Shown piece after piece: positions 22,801 through 37,800 of a stretch of DNA of 64,000 nt; the stretch's first letter is position 1, and the number at the start of each line of letters is the position of its first letter. The notes below the pieces were generated by a model that ran no database searches, had not been told where the DNA came from, and was given only the letters and a program-made list of their open reading frames with translations. The position numbers and the translations under genes are program-made. This DNA is from Motacilla alba alba (taxonomy: Eukaryota; Chordata; Aves; Passeriformes; Motacillidae), in assembly GCF_015832195.1 (NCBI RefSeq), contig NC_052031.1, positions 12,339,850-12,403,849 of the forward strand. Direction: 5' to 3'.

Positions 22801-25800
22801 GGAATACTAGCAAACAAGGCCTCAACACTTATTTATTCCCACCAAACTCATCCCCAGGCCTTGGTCTGGAGACTTCAACAGACAAGGAGTCCTTTTACTG
22901 GGAAGGATGGTGGGTAATATAAAATTCTGAGCCATTTAAAAATTTTCTTTTAAAAAAACCTGCAGTGTGACAGTTGCAGGACAGAGGAAACCCTGCTGTT
23001 TGTTTGACAGAAATTGAGTTCTACCTGTTTTTTGGTACTCAGGCTGCTTTTTGTATTTTATCCTCAGGAATACAATAGGAAGCCCTGCTTCCCTGCTGGT
23101 TAGTACTGAAAGTCTCATCCCTACAGACATCCAAGTTTTCTACACTAAGATTCCCAGGCATGTGTCCTGGAGTGACTTAGTGGTGACACTGAGCAATGAG
23201 GTACCCTTGGGACTCACAGAGGCAGGTGTTCCCTGACCTTTCCCATGTTAGACCTTCCCATGGAACAATGCTTCCCAGAATATGCCACAGGGACATCCAG
23301 GCTCAGTGTAAATACTCACTGAATGAGTGACTGGGGCCGTTTTTTCATGTTTGGACTTGCAAGACTGACAGTGGTGGGGCTGTGTGCTCTGATGTGCACC
23401 TGGCTGTCTGTCAGTGAGCTGTCAGCCCTGACATAACTACCCAAGTAAATGTTAACCATCCACTGCAGGTGATGACTGATTAAGGAAATAAGTGGTCCCA
23501 GGCTCTCAAAGTTATGAACAGTCACCAAAATATAAAGTAAATGTTTAGATGTTGCCAGGATGACATTTGTCACTGGAAGTTAACAAGTCATATTTAACTA
23601 GAAAAGAGAAAACTGACAGATATTCTCAGGTGGCAGTGGAACATTACCAGAACACTTAAATAATTATTTTCCTAGTAAAAAAAGCACCACACAACTTACT
23701 CCTGTACACTTTGTCCAAAAGCAGCTAAAGTAAAAACCGTAGATGAGTGTAATGAACAACTTTCTCAGCAAACCATGATTCTGAACAAAGCTAGGTACTG
23801 AAATTTAGGTTTTGCTAACAAATAGCTAAAACTCAAGCCCAAAAATACACAGACTGGAAGAATGTAAAAGCAGGGCCAGCACAAACAGCAGGATGCAGCT
23901 ATGCTTCCAGTGATCTTTTCTATCTGAGGCCAAATTTCTTAACCACTAACTCAGGGGAAATTGCCTTGTTGGAGGCAGTGGTATTTTAATGAGATCAGGG
24001 GCAGCTCAAAAGAAAAAAGAAAAAAAGAAAATTTTGCAGGACTGAATAGTTAATTTAGAGAAGGACTATTGCAGCAAAACCACAGTCCAAAAGCCATTAA
24101 AAAGTTTCATGTTAAATGTAAATACTAGCCTTACCTTTAAATGCAATATGAATTGGAAGTGATCAGAAGCAAGCCAATCCAAAAGCATCCAAATGCATTT
24201 AGAGATAACCATGCTATTCTGTGTCTGCTTAAGTAACATGACTACAGGAGTATTTCTTTTTTTTTTTTACTAATTTGTTGTGTTTTCCTTGGAAAAGACT
24301 ATCTGAGTCATAAGAGAGTCTAAGTCTTAAAATTTTAAAAAATCCTTTCTCTCTTTCTTAGAGTGGGTTCGACACAAGGGATAGGAAAAGACTGTATAAG
24401 AGAGGCTTTTCTACATTGCACTGTAATCAGTCAGGAGGAATTGTTGAAGGAGGAAACACACCTAGATAAAGCAACTGGTCTGAAAAAGTGGACATCAGAT
24501 TCTTTTTTTTGAAATCTCAGAGAAGGTAGGTGAGGTATGTACAGCTCTAAAAAAGGGCACATACAAGACCTATTTTAAAAAATGGAGGGGGTGCAGATGG
24601 AGCTTTGGAACCATGATAACTTCTCTTTCTGAGGAATAAATCTGGAACACATAATTAAGTTTTCTTTGTTGGCATCAAGAAGATAAAAATGACAGGGATA
24701 ACAGCCAACATATGTGTGTTGAGTCATGCCAAACCAGATAAATGTCTACTATGATAATACCATAGCTCTGTGGGTGACAAATAGTAGGTATAATGCATTT
24801 TGATCTTTATATAGCTTCAGTATTTCATATGATATTCTCATAAACGAGCAACATAAATGGGTTCTTGATTAAAATATACACTAAATACCTCATCAGTAGA
24901 ATGAGGTTAAGCTCAGAGAGACTGCAAATATTTTTTGGAAAAGATTCAAATGCAAAATTACCTTTCTCTGGAAAAAAGAAAGGTCTGAACCAAAAAGATA
25001 ATAGTAAATAAAAAATGTAGGTAGTTATATGTAGGCAGGAAAAATTGCCTGTACAAGCACAGAGTCAAATCAGCTGGTTGGATGCCCTTTCTTTACAAAA
25101 GGGTCTGGTTGTTACACACATTAACATGAAGATGGATCACCATGTCATGTGTCAAGAAAGGTGCCACCATACCTGGATGCATAAGCAGGAAAGTAACCTG
25201 CAAGATGCCTGAATGAATCCTTTCACTATCAGCCACAGGTACCAGGAACTGCCCCTCAATAAAAATAAAGACTATATTGCAAAAAATAAAAGAAATGCAG
25301 AAAAAGAATGATCTAAGAAAAATCTCTAAGAGCTGATTGAAAGAAACAAGCTTGTGTAGCCTAGCAAAAGAATGGGAGAGGAACATGATTAACATCCTTC
25401 CAGTAGCATGAAATGTTGCAGAAAGGAAAAGAATGGTCCATTTGTAATTCCCTGGAAGACAGAATACAAACCAATATTCTTACACCACAGCAAGAAAGAT
25501 ACAGGCTAAAGCTCAAAAAAATTTTTCCCCTGTTAAGGGAAGACTGGGATAGCTTGCTTGGGGAAACCTGTTTCTCAGTGGTGGCCTGAAACCACAGCTT
25601 AGCCCTCTCAGGCAATCCAATGCTGCTGTGGGAGCAGATTGCCTAGATAAATTCTTCTTCTCTCTACTAGTCCCTTTATTCTATGATGTGGCGATATAGT
25701 CTGAAGATTTAAAACCTGGACAAATGTTGTTGTCAAATGCCTCAAATAAACTGACAGTCCTTGTATATTGCCTGAGCTCTAAGGCATGAAAGTCCCATCT

Positions 25801-28800
25801 ACAGCACCATGACAGCTCAGCAGGTCTACGTGTTGGACTAATTAATGATTAATGCTAAGTATTTCTCATTGATGCATGAAGGCAGATTAGTTTTTATGGG
25901 TCACTTCAGTCAGCAGGAGCAGTCCCTTGATGTGCAGTCCCAATTAAAAGTTACATGGTTTTATGCCTAGAGAAAACCACCTTACAGCCTCACCAGGTAC
26001 TTTTTGTGTAAAGAAGTGCCTGTAAATATTTCTATTTTTAAATCTTTACCTTGATGTTAACAAGCCTACCCAGTCCATGTTACTTGCACTTGCTTTGAAG
26101 AGGTCTGCTCTTGCTTCAGATGATGGTATTTTTTTAGCTTAACTATTCACCAATGTTTTGTGGAAATAGGAAGCTTCTGATGAAAAGCATACGAGTGGAA
26201 CATGCATCACTTTGATGATTAAGCAGCTCATGTGGAATGTAGGAGACCCAGGTGAAGTGTTTGTTCTTGCTGAACTGGCACACAGCCCTGATCTGGGCTT
26301 TTCCTCTTCCCAATGGGCACTACAGCTGCTGAGATTATGGGTCAGTTTTTGCAGTCTGTAAATATTTCTGATTTAAATTTTTTTAATTGATAATAATGAA
26401 AATACCTAGTCCATGTTACTAGCACTTGCTTCAAAGAGGTCTGGTATTGCTGAAGACAGAAGGAGGCAGGGAAGGTAGGAAAAGGGGAGGACAAAAGAGG
26501 CACAGGTACAGGATTGAGCCTGCCGAATCCAGACAGTCTGTGACCGTGGTAACTGAGCAGGAGCTGAGTCAGATTTCAACATGGGGTCAAATCTGTAATC
26601 AGTACAAGAACCAGCAGTGTGAATTTGGCAATCAACACCAAAATTCAGATTTGGGCTCATGGTTTTTGTTTACATCATGGAGATAAAGCCAAACAATTTG
26701 AAACTGCTTCTCATTGGGCTTAATTCCTATTGGCAGTGGGAGTAAGAACATTAATGATGAATGGTGGAGCATAAGGAGATAAACAAGTTAACAGCCAGTT
26801 TGGGCCATGTAATAGTCAGTAATCACAGTATCTAGTTAAATTTTAAAGGTTGATAACCAATTATTTGCCATTCTTCACTGGAAAATTCCTCACTTGGGAA
26901 TATTTATTAAGACTACTGCATGCATAAAATCAGACCACTCTGTTTTCCTACTTTTTAATTTTCTGTCAACATTGCAAAAATATTTAAAACACCTCCAACA
27001 ATAGCCTCTCTTTAACAGTGATTTGAGCTTTCACATGAACTATCATCATAAAGGAGAAAGTTGCAGGAATGCAGAACAGAAAAAGCCAAGTTTCATGATT
27101 GATTCTGTCAGTTCACGGAGATCATCTGCATTTTGCTACTACTAGTATTTGACTCAGTGACTCTCAGTCTTATTTTAAATTTTACCTGAAAACTTTGGGG
27201 TCTTTTAAGGTTTTTTCATTTAGTCTTCTTCTTCTTTTTTTTTTTAATACTGCTTTGGTTCATCATTTAAATCTGTGATGGCCCTGCAAAGGTCTTTGGG
27301 GCATGATTTGCATGAGGCATTAAAACATGTACTATGTTTTGTTCTTGTAGCAGAGCATACAATTTCTTCAAAAGGCCAGAAGAGAATAGTGCAAACACTA
27401 TTAAACAGTGAGCCACAGCTCCCACTGATGCGAGTTTGAAAGGCAATGGCACAGCCCAATTTAGGATTTTGTGCAGGCATTAACAGAGTATGTATGGGAA
27501 AAATTACCATCTGGAGATAAGGTCAAAAGTAAATGAGCCATTTCAGTAAGCAAGGAAAGAATGTCCCAAGCACTGCAGTTTGTTAGCTGTTTTATGCTAT
27601 TTTGTAACTAGGACTAAAACTTACACTGTTTTTGTGCAAAAGAAAGTATATGTGGATTATATCATTGTAGGCAGCAGAGTTTCCAGAGTAGGCTCAGGGT
27701 CAAGTGTGAATTGAGTTATTATTTTAGAAATTTGATGTCTAAGTGTATCTCCCACCCCCCCACCTACTCCATCAATACAGTTTTAACAAATTTTATCTAC
27801 AGTCTCATTTTTCCCCTATGACTCCCATTCTCCAGCTTAGTCATACTGACATTTCAGGCTGTGGGGTGGGTTAGCTGGAATTCCATACTCAGGAAACATT
27901 TGGCATGTGTGAAACAAAGACCATGAGCCAGTTACACATAAGCATAGAAACTCACATATGTGAAGTTAAAAACATGTATCAGTGTTTTGCTAGACAGGTG
28001 TATTACTAAACTTGCTGTTTTAATTAACCTTGTACATCCAGATATTTTTTTCCTATGAAATCACCTTAAATTTTAAAATTTACAGAACAATAGTAGAAAA
28101 GGTTTTCTTTAACACCAACCTGTAGCCGAAGGTTCACCAGATGTGCATCCAGGGCATTCTTCACAGTGAGCTCTTTAAAACACAATTTAACCTCTCTTTT
28201 TTTCTCAACTAACTTCAGCTTCAGAAAACTGATCTTTTCATCCATAACTTGCATCTTAGTATCTCCATTCCTACGCAGCACCTCTTGCCTGTTTATTTTT
28301 TCATACAAAACCCTTAGTTCTTCTTCTCGTTCTCTGAGCAAAAGACCACTGAAATAAAGCCAAAAATTAAAGATAATTAAAAAAAAGTCATATTCAGTAT
28401 ATTCCATTCAAGAACATAAAAAAGTTATCTTAAAAGACAGTGATAATCTGTGACAATGTAAGAAGCTTTCTCAATTATCACTTTAATCTAATGACAGCAT
28501 TTTAAATAAGTAACAAAATAATTGCAATGCGAAAATCAGAAAACAAACTCCTAGAAAGGTGACTCTTGTCTGTCACATAATTTTTAAGGTTTTCTGGCCT
28601 TCCACAGCATTTAAAACTGCATTAAGATCAGAGAGATCTAGATAATCTGCATTTTTGCAGATGCCTTAACTGTGCACAATGCACAAACAGAGCAGGTGGC
28701 CACAAGCTCTCAAGGCATTCAGTAGCCAAGATGCCATATTTTTTGAATAATAGTTCTGAAGCATGACCATGATCACCAGTGAGTGAGGAACATCTACATA

Positions 28801-31800
28801 ATGCAAAGCAGCACTGGCAGTGCAGTGAGGGGGACTGGGCAGCAAAACATTGCAGTGCTACAGACCTTTAGCAATCCTAATGAGGAGTGCTCATAAGCTA
28901 AAAAATATTGTTGCTTCATGAATGTCAAAATTAAACACTACCTTAGATCAATTTACAAATGTACCTCTCATTTCGTTGCTCAACAGCCCTTTCATAATTT
29001 TTGCGTAGCTGTGAAATTTCCAATCCAATGTGTGTGGCTGCAGTGGTAAGGCTGTCAACATTCAAGTACTTTTCCTTTTCTTTGTTCTCCAGCATCTCTT
29101 GTTCAACTTTGGCATAATCCTTTTGGATCAACTCTTTCATTCTCTCATTCTTTTTAATCTTCAGATAGTTCTCCTGCAATTTTCTTTAACATAACAGAAA
29201 TGTGGGAATATTTTTAGTTCTTTCAATTTGAAACCAATTTCAGCAATTAAAAGCAGAGCTTAAATGTATTTCCCAAGCACACAAGGGCTACTCCATGTCT
29301 CTGCCTCACAGAACCTTTACAAGAAAAGAAAGACATTCTGAGAGCAGTTTTTTTTTTGCAAGTTCTTTCCAGCATGAAAAGAACTGGAATCATGGCACAA
29401 GAAAAATACTATACAGGGAGCATTGCACATACTACAGCTTTTTTATTCTGTACTAGGCAGTACAAGTAGTCATAAAAAATAAAGTTTAAGAGCATAGACA
29501 TAAACTGTGATGAAAAGCCCTAATGTGTAGAAATCCTGCCATTCTATTTGAATAACAATATTTAAATTATTTTGTGGTTGCAACTCAAAGTTCTCCAAAT
29601 CTATTGTTTATAAGACAGTATGTCACAACATTAACACAAGAAAGAAAATTACTAGATTGCCCATTATTATTTCATCTGCCCATCTGACAGATGAAAAAAG
29701 AAACCAAAACATAGTGGGAGGTTAGTGACAAGATCACATAAAAATGAGAAATGAGAGAGCAGCCAAACAAACTTCAAAACCACTTTCTGACCAGCAGTGA
29801 TGCCCAAGCAGTGATGCCCAAGCTAGTTGTGGAGCGTTAGTGGGATAAGAAATTGGAACAGATTGTGGAGGGGTGTTTCTAAATGCCTTTGTTTTAATCA
29901 GCTTGAAAAAGTCAGGATAATAACTATCAAGGATGATATGGGCATAATTGAAGATGGAATAGATTCCCTCCTAAGATTTTTTCCAGTCTTAAATTTCTAT
30001 AATTGTGAACTACAGTGTACTTTAAACTCACCTTTCTCTGGTCATAAGAGCATCTCTTAAATTTTCTATATTATTTTCTAGCAATTTAACCCGATTTTCA
30101 GCTTCTTTTGCTTTCCACTGAGCAATACGCATCAAATCTATACATTTATCCTTTTCAATTTGCATAAGATCATACATCCTAGTAAATCCATGGAGTCTGA
30201 AGAAATGAGATGTGCGAAAGAAATGCTTATTAGCATTTTATGCATGCATTACTTGGATAAAATTTGCTTTAGAAGACTTCTTTGAAATAATGTATTGTTA
30301 TTATTTTCTTACTCTTTGTCATTTTCTTTTTTCATCTTTTTACAGATGATTAGTTCACGATCCATTCTTTTTAGTTCTTTAATGAGACTTTGGAGTTGAA
30401 TCTGAAATTTAAATAAAATTCAGTAAGCACTTTAGATAAACTAGAGAAATATCTTCAGTGAAATTATGCAGAACAACTCTTAGATGAGAAGAAGACAGTG
30501 AGAGGACATTATTATAAGAATTTTTTCTTATTATAATGGAATGTTTTTATTACACCACCATAAAAAAAGCACAGTTTTTCCATTTATATTAAGCTTACAA
30601 TTATTATTAGTAATGTAGATAATTTGATGCTGCATCCTAAATGCTTTTTTCCCTCTATCTGGAGTTCCACTTTTTCTACTGATCATCCTGTCAAGTCCAT
30701 CACTATATAAATATTTAGCATATGAACCACTGAAATTGTATCTTTGCAAATAAAATTTCTTTCTTACTCAATTCTGACTTTTAAGCAGTCACTGATGGTT
30801 GAGCAGAATTGCATTCTATTAAGTTTCTGAATCTTTTGATTCCAGTTGTGTTCAGTCCTCAATAGCCTGGGCCATCAGTCTTAAATTGAAAGGCCTTTTC
30901 TCCCCTCCCACTGGTATCAGGAGGAGGAGATTGGTACTGGGGAAAGCTGGTGGATGATGGGTTGCAACCTTGGGCTTGTCTGTGTGTTCCTGAATTTGTA
31001 TTATTTTATTTATTTGTTTTATTTGTTTATGGACTGATTCTATTGAAGGCACAAAGCCTGATATGTTTGTTTATTTTTACTAACAGAGTTTCCCAGGATG
31101 GTGGAAAGGTAGCTTATCTAATTTATCTGATTACAAGATATACATTTTGGAAACATCAATACCTTGTTTCCATATAGCAATTTGGTATTTAGCAAAATCT
31201 GTATGACATCACAGCACATGTCATGCCAGAAAAATGACTTGTCGTTGGAAAAAATTTCTTTCCCTCTTTCTCTAAATCAATATCATTATTTATGCTTTGA
31301 AATTTAACAGGAAAATAGAAACTTCTGCCTCACTTTGGAATGAGTAGTAGTTCAGTTTATCTGCTAATGTTCATGTATTTGTAAAATAAACCACACAGGT
31401 TTACTCCTGGGAATCTCAGGTTGTCTGCTATTCTGCCTCTTTCTTTCAAATTGTTGATTTTATCCCATGGGCTTGAAAGAAAATCCAGAATCTCAGAATC
31501 ACAGAATGTGCTGAATTGGAAGGAACCCACCAGGATCATGAAGCCCAACTCCCAGCCCTGCAGAGCACCATTCCCAGGAGTCGCCCCATGTGCCTGACAG
31601 CATCGTCCAAACCCTTCTTGAACTCTGTCAGGCTGGTGCTGTGACCATTGCCCTGGGGAGCCTGTTCAGAGCCCAACCACCCTCTGAGGGAAGAACCTTT
31701 TCCTAATACTGAACCTAAACCTCCCCTGACACAACTTCAGGCCACTCCCTCAGGTCCTGTCACTGGTCACCACAGAGAAGAGATCCGTGTCTGCCCCTCC

Positions 31801-34800
31801 TCTTCCCCTCATGAGGAAGTTGTAACTGCAGTGAGGTCTCCCCTCAGTCTCCTCCAGGCTGAACAGAACAAGTGACCTCAGCTGCTCCTCACCCAGCTTC
31901 CCCTCAAAGCCCTTCACCATCTTTGTTTCCCTCCTTAGGGCACTCTCTAAATGTCCTTTCAAATACCTTGTTTCAATTATGGAGTCATGTTTTAACATAC
32001 TGCACTGCACCACAAATTGCAAACCACAGTATTGTGAGTTTCCAGTGTTCTGGTGGAACTTCAAAGCTAGGGTGGGAAATGAGTCCACAGGGCTCCCCTC
32101 ACTAGCAATTTAATTTCTCCCTACACCAGCTGGTACTTTTGAACAGTCTTCCAAATATATAATTTTTTACCTTGGCTTTCTGAACATCCCTGCATTTCAG
32201 TTGCTTCTCATCAGCTCTGAGCAAAGTCAGATGTGTTAGTGTGGATAACTCATTTCTGCATTTTTCCTGCTCTTTGAAAAGCAATTGTTCTGCAGCAGTG
32301 CATTCTTCTAACATGCGGGCATCAATATCTGATATCATTTCCTAGAGAAGATTAAATTTAAATCCTAATGCAACAATGTATCAGTGTTGGCAAACCCAAA
32401 GTCGGAAATACTTTGGGTTTATCTGCAACGTAAACAAATATACAGACTACATAGATTTAAAATCATAATTAATTATTGCTTTAAAATACCATGCACAATC
32501 CCTATAATAACATTTCAGAACATATTATCACCTAGGAGCATTTCTGTTCCTCAGTCTAACATCTTTCAGCTATTGTCCATTGGACAGAATGGATATTTAT
32601 AGCTGTATAATCTTTAAGTGAGCTCAGTGTCTGGTGTTCAGGAGGAGGTGAATGGAAGCTCCCAAGGCTCCACTGACTGCATGCCTGTCCGTGGCACACA
32701 GGTTACATGTCCCAAAGAATGCCAGGTAGGTACTGGAAGGCACATGTATCCAAATACAAGCAGGTCCCCACTTGATAATGGTAATGAATTCAAACAAAAC
32801 ACATAAAGAAAATGGATATAAGGGTAAGAAGACAAGGAGGTTTGACCTTGGAGGTACCAAGGAGGTATGTCTGAAATAGATTGCTTCTTATAAGGTCATT
32901 TATGCAGTGGCAAGTACTAATGCTCTTGTAACACAGGTATCTGCATTGCCACACTCTGTATGGCTGTGCTGCATACAGACAGGCGTCCACAAATGATAGA
33001 ACTGTGAAGATGAAAAATCTTAATGTAAAAATGCTGAATTTTTATTGTTGCGACAAGACATGGTTTCATATCCAAAGGAAAGGTATAACAACATATTTCT
33101 AACTGCAGTGTCATCAACAACATTTATAAAGACTTAAACTAGAAAGCAGATTTGCTTTCTACCTTCTAGTATATGGCCAGTAACACCAAAAATGTTTTTA
33201 AAATGGAAGACAAGTGGTCTTTAAAGCTGAAGAAATACTATTGCATTTTCTCACCAGAAAGCTGCAGCTAGAAACTCCATTATTTTTTTTCTTCAAACAG
33301 TCCCTTTATTCTCATGATAGAAAACCAACTGTCAAAATGAAAAATATTAGAAAGCAGAATTCAGCACCTGTTCAGCTAAATCTCTCTTGAGCGACTCAAT
33401 CTCCTCCTGCAGTTCTTGCCGTCTTTCTAATAATACTGCATTGTTTTTTGAGTTAATTTCTGCCTACAAAAATAAACCAAACACATAGTGATACAAACAA
33501 AAAATGAGGAAAATTTAAACTGCAGATACTGTGTTAGAAGTAGCTACACAAATTAAGAAATTAATTTTCTCTCTTCTTATAATTGCTAGTACAAAAATGC
33601 TTAATTGAGTAGAGTTCCTCAGCAACTTACTGAAGTTTCTCAATTTTTTCTTTTAAGAACTATGAGCACTAAACTTCACTAATTTAGAAGGTTTATGGTT
33701 TTCAGCAACTAAATTTTCTTAAAAAAAAATAAACACAGAGAGAATATATAAAAATATCACCTAAATTCACAGAGGATTTTCAGAGTGAAATTCTGAGCTT
33801 ACTAAAGGGAAAAAAGAGTTCACATCTACATAGAATGGATATCACTTTTTTTTTCTTTTTATCACTACAGTAGGATTTTTATTAGACCATAGAAAGTCAA
33901 ATCTAATAACACAAAAAGTTATGTATTATTTTTTCACATACATTATGGGAAAATTCATTGATTCAATCAGATTTTAACACTAAGTAGGTGAAGGAATACA
34001 TTAAAAAACTACCTCTGATTAAAATATGTCTGATCAATCTCACTACAGCTACTTACATGATATAACTTGTAAGGCAAAAAGCGGTGCTAGCCTCACTGTA
34101 ATTAACTTCACTTAAAAATTATTTATGGTTATAAGAAAGCAAGAAAAAAATGCATCAGGCTAACTATGATGGTATATATTGCCTCTGTGTAATTGATGGG
34201 AACAAACAATTTAGCAGGAGCTACTCTGATAGGAAAAGGGATGTTAATTTAAAATAAAAGAGGGATGATTAGATATAAGGAAGAATTTTGTTCAACAAGA
34301 GTAGTGAAACACTGGCCCAGGTTTCCCAGAGAGGTAGTTGATGCCCTATCTCTGGAAACATTCAAAGCCAGTCTGGACTGAGGTCTGACTAATCTGATCT
34401 GGAGGAAGGTGGCCCTGCCTGCTGCAGGGGTTTGGACAAATAACCTTTAAAGGTTCCTTCCAACCCAAATGATTTTAATTTCAAATCTGTAATTCTTATG
34501 GATGGGAAAAATTACATTTAACAACACACCTGGAAGATATTCAAAGATAATACACACAACCCTGTGATATCTTCATCAGATCTCAACCAGATGTTAAGTT
34601 CACTATAAATCCATACTGATAGGTAGATGTTTTGCACTTGTTATTTTCACTTCTGTGATAGTATTGTAAAATTAAATTCTGTTCACTTGCATTATGGCAA
34701 AGGGAAACAAGAGACACAGCACAGGTCAAAATGGAGTTACTTGAGTTGCAGCTGCCAGCTCTGAGATTTGATCTGACTTAGGTTTACTAAAATGTCAGTA

Positions 34801-37800
34801 AAGCCTGTCCAAAAAAAAGTGACTTTTGGTCTTGTGTTGGGATCAAAAATAACTTTTCTGTGGAGCAGAAAAGCATATTAGTTACCACTAATTAGCAGAG
34901 CATATTAGTTACCACTTCTGCTGTATAAACACATAAACATCTTTAATCTGTTAAGCACTTGTGTTCACATAAGACAGGGCTAAACTCAGGCACTTTTGGC
35001 TGTCTTTGCGTCGGCCTGAGCAAAGAAAAGGCCCACATGGAGAGGAGCAGCAGCTCTACTCCAGGCTGGACACAGCAGCACCAGCAGTTCTCTTTCACAC
35101 ACAGTTTTGGGGTTTAGCAATAGCTGACCTTTCACAACTTAGTAACGAGAAAAACACATTTGAAGGAAGTGTTCCTGTAATTTCCTTATTCTACAAACCA
35201 GTCATTCTGCACTTAGCATATGATTCAAAAGAAAAAATTTGGGGAACCACACTGATGTACTGCTGCTTCTGCAATCACATATTTATACAAACAATTAATT
35301 CTTGTGATTTTTTTTCCCCTTTGAATCACAATGAATAAATGTAAATCTGGGGGGTTTAAGTAGTTAAAGAAATTTTATCTACTTAAAATAATGCTTTTTA
35401 ATTTTTGCTAGGTGTGCTCCCAAGTGTTACAAATTAAAATTGTCCCAATATAGCAAAAGCCAAGCAGAACCAAGTTGGCCACTCGATCTTCCTTGCTGCA
35501 GTACTGTATTTCATTGCAGAGGAGCAGTGATTTCACATTTGCTCTTCTAACAGAGCCAGGAAAGGAATCAGAGAAAACATGGAACATGGGAGCATGGGCT
35601 AAAACAACTCTATTGCTGTGGCTATTTGCATTAGAGTAGTATCCTGCAGCTGCTGGAGTAAAATTCTGATCAGAATTCCACTTCTGTCTCTCATGGCATT
35701 CATTTTCCCTTATTCCTCATGATGATGCTATTTGTAACACACATACAAGGTCTTGTCCTTCCACAGGGTGAAGGAATTGGGCTGTGATGGGTTTGGATCT
35801 CACCCCAGACTGTGAACTCTAACCACAGCTGCTGGTGAGTTATGGCATTTGATTTTAGCATTACATGATTTAACACAATTGTGGTTCTCCATCCAGGAAC
35901 ATTTCCTCAATGGGAACACATGCAAAAATACCAACTCCCAGATTCTCTTCGCTGATACTGAACAGAAACTCTTTAAGCTTTAAGATCAAAGTCTGGAATA
36001 TGAGTCAGGCCTTTAATCATTATTTAAGGAAATTCAATCCAAAACTTTGTTATGTAGTTCTAGAGCTTTCCTCCCTTCTCCCAGGTGAGCTGGTATTACT
36101 AGGTAATACACACGTGAATTCAGGAGGAATTTCAAGGGAGATAAAAAAATATTGTTTAATGATATTAAATATTATCAAGTAATAATTGGAGTTGTTTAAA
36201 TAGCAAAGCTAAGTGTATATGAGTTTTGATATGTATAGCTGGTTTTTAAAACTTTACAGTTATGTAATAGTCTTTTCTGCCCTGAATTGCTTAGAAGGAC
36301 CAAGAAAAATTTGAAGGACAGTGTCAAGGTAGAAAACATCAAGTGCTGTGAAAAAAAATTCACCTGATTAAACAACATTAATTTTTTATGACTCAGAATT
36401 TAGACTGAACAAGGAGCAAGTATGGGAGAAAATATATATAGGAAAGAGAGAATGGAAGAACCAGTGATGAGAGAAAGAAAATATTAAAAAAAATTATAGA
36501 CAAAATAATTTTTTAAGAAAGAATTGGAAGCAGAGAAAAAATAAAATGCTTTGAATATACAAGAAGAATAGTACTTCCTTTTAAAATTATCATAGTCAGA
36601 AGAGTAAGTAAAACAGAGAAGAGTAATGCATTATTGAAAGAGGAATGGGTGAAACACTAAAGCAAGGAGGAAATGAGGAAGATGAATAATGGTCTTCCCT
36701 GCTTTTCCCTTGTAGGACTGTCAAGAGATTTCATATAAATATTTCTTACAAGAAAATTTACAATCTTTATGATCAATGCATTCATACAGACCTCTGATTT
36801 GAGTCTTTTATGCTTTGCCTTATCTCCTTCCAAGGAATCCCAAATCCCTTTCAGTTGTAACTCTATCTTTTTTAAACTTTTCAGTTCTTTATCTTTCTGT
36901 GTTTGATGGTGACTCAGAATATCTTGTTGATTTTTGTTCTCCGAGACACATTTATTTAAATTATTTTCCAGAATTTGTCTATATAGATAGACACAGAATT
37001 TTAGAAACAGGTAACTTAATCAAGACATATATATAAACAGGCACAACTATTTTAATGGGTTTTGAGTACCTCATTACTATGGTTCAGCAAGACAAACTTG
37101 TAAACTACTTACAAAAATTACCTAAAAAGATAGCATTTTTATAACTATAATCAATTATAATACCCTAATTATGTCAGTGAGGTCTCACAGTCTGTTCTAA
37201 ATATGCTAAAAATATCAGTGAATCTAATACATATAGGACGTAGAAAACATTTTTAGTATAAGGGAGCACTTCAAAATAAGATGCCATGGGCCTTCAACAC
37301 AAAGCTTGAAAAGCAAAAGCATTGTTGCTCAGCATATGACCAGGATTACAACTACACATCTCCCTCTGCAAAGGAGGAATCACTGGAAGCTTGCCTTCAA
37401 CCTAACAGTTTATTTTACTTTACCAAGTAAATATAAAATCATAATTGAAGGGAATATTGAAGAGACAATTAACCAATCTCCACTGAAATTCAGGACTACA
37501 TGAGGGAAGACATCTATGATCCTCATTTGAAAATGAAAATACTGACATACTTTATTCTTCTTCAAATTACTTTCAGTGAGTTACACAGGAGAGAAAATAT
37601 GTGCACTAAAGAGAGAAACTCTCTAAAATATTTCACTTTTAAGAGTAACATCTCATAGGATTTTATCAAATGCTTATGCTTTTTGATGTTCTTCTTCAAG
37701 CCAGACCCTAGATTCCAGACTCGAAATTTTTATATAAATATTTTGGAAATGAAAACCAAGCCTGATCATTTATAATTTGCACTGGTTGCAGCATAAAACT

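Larger units (their letters stand above)
33464..36791 (-). other. CCDC146 intron, 3.3 kb
   Basis: Holds one CR1 tail and one short direct repeat. A + strand open frame of 110 codons at 35006-35338 has no recognisable motif. Nothing else is supported. Confidence 0.75.
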
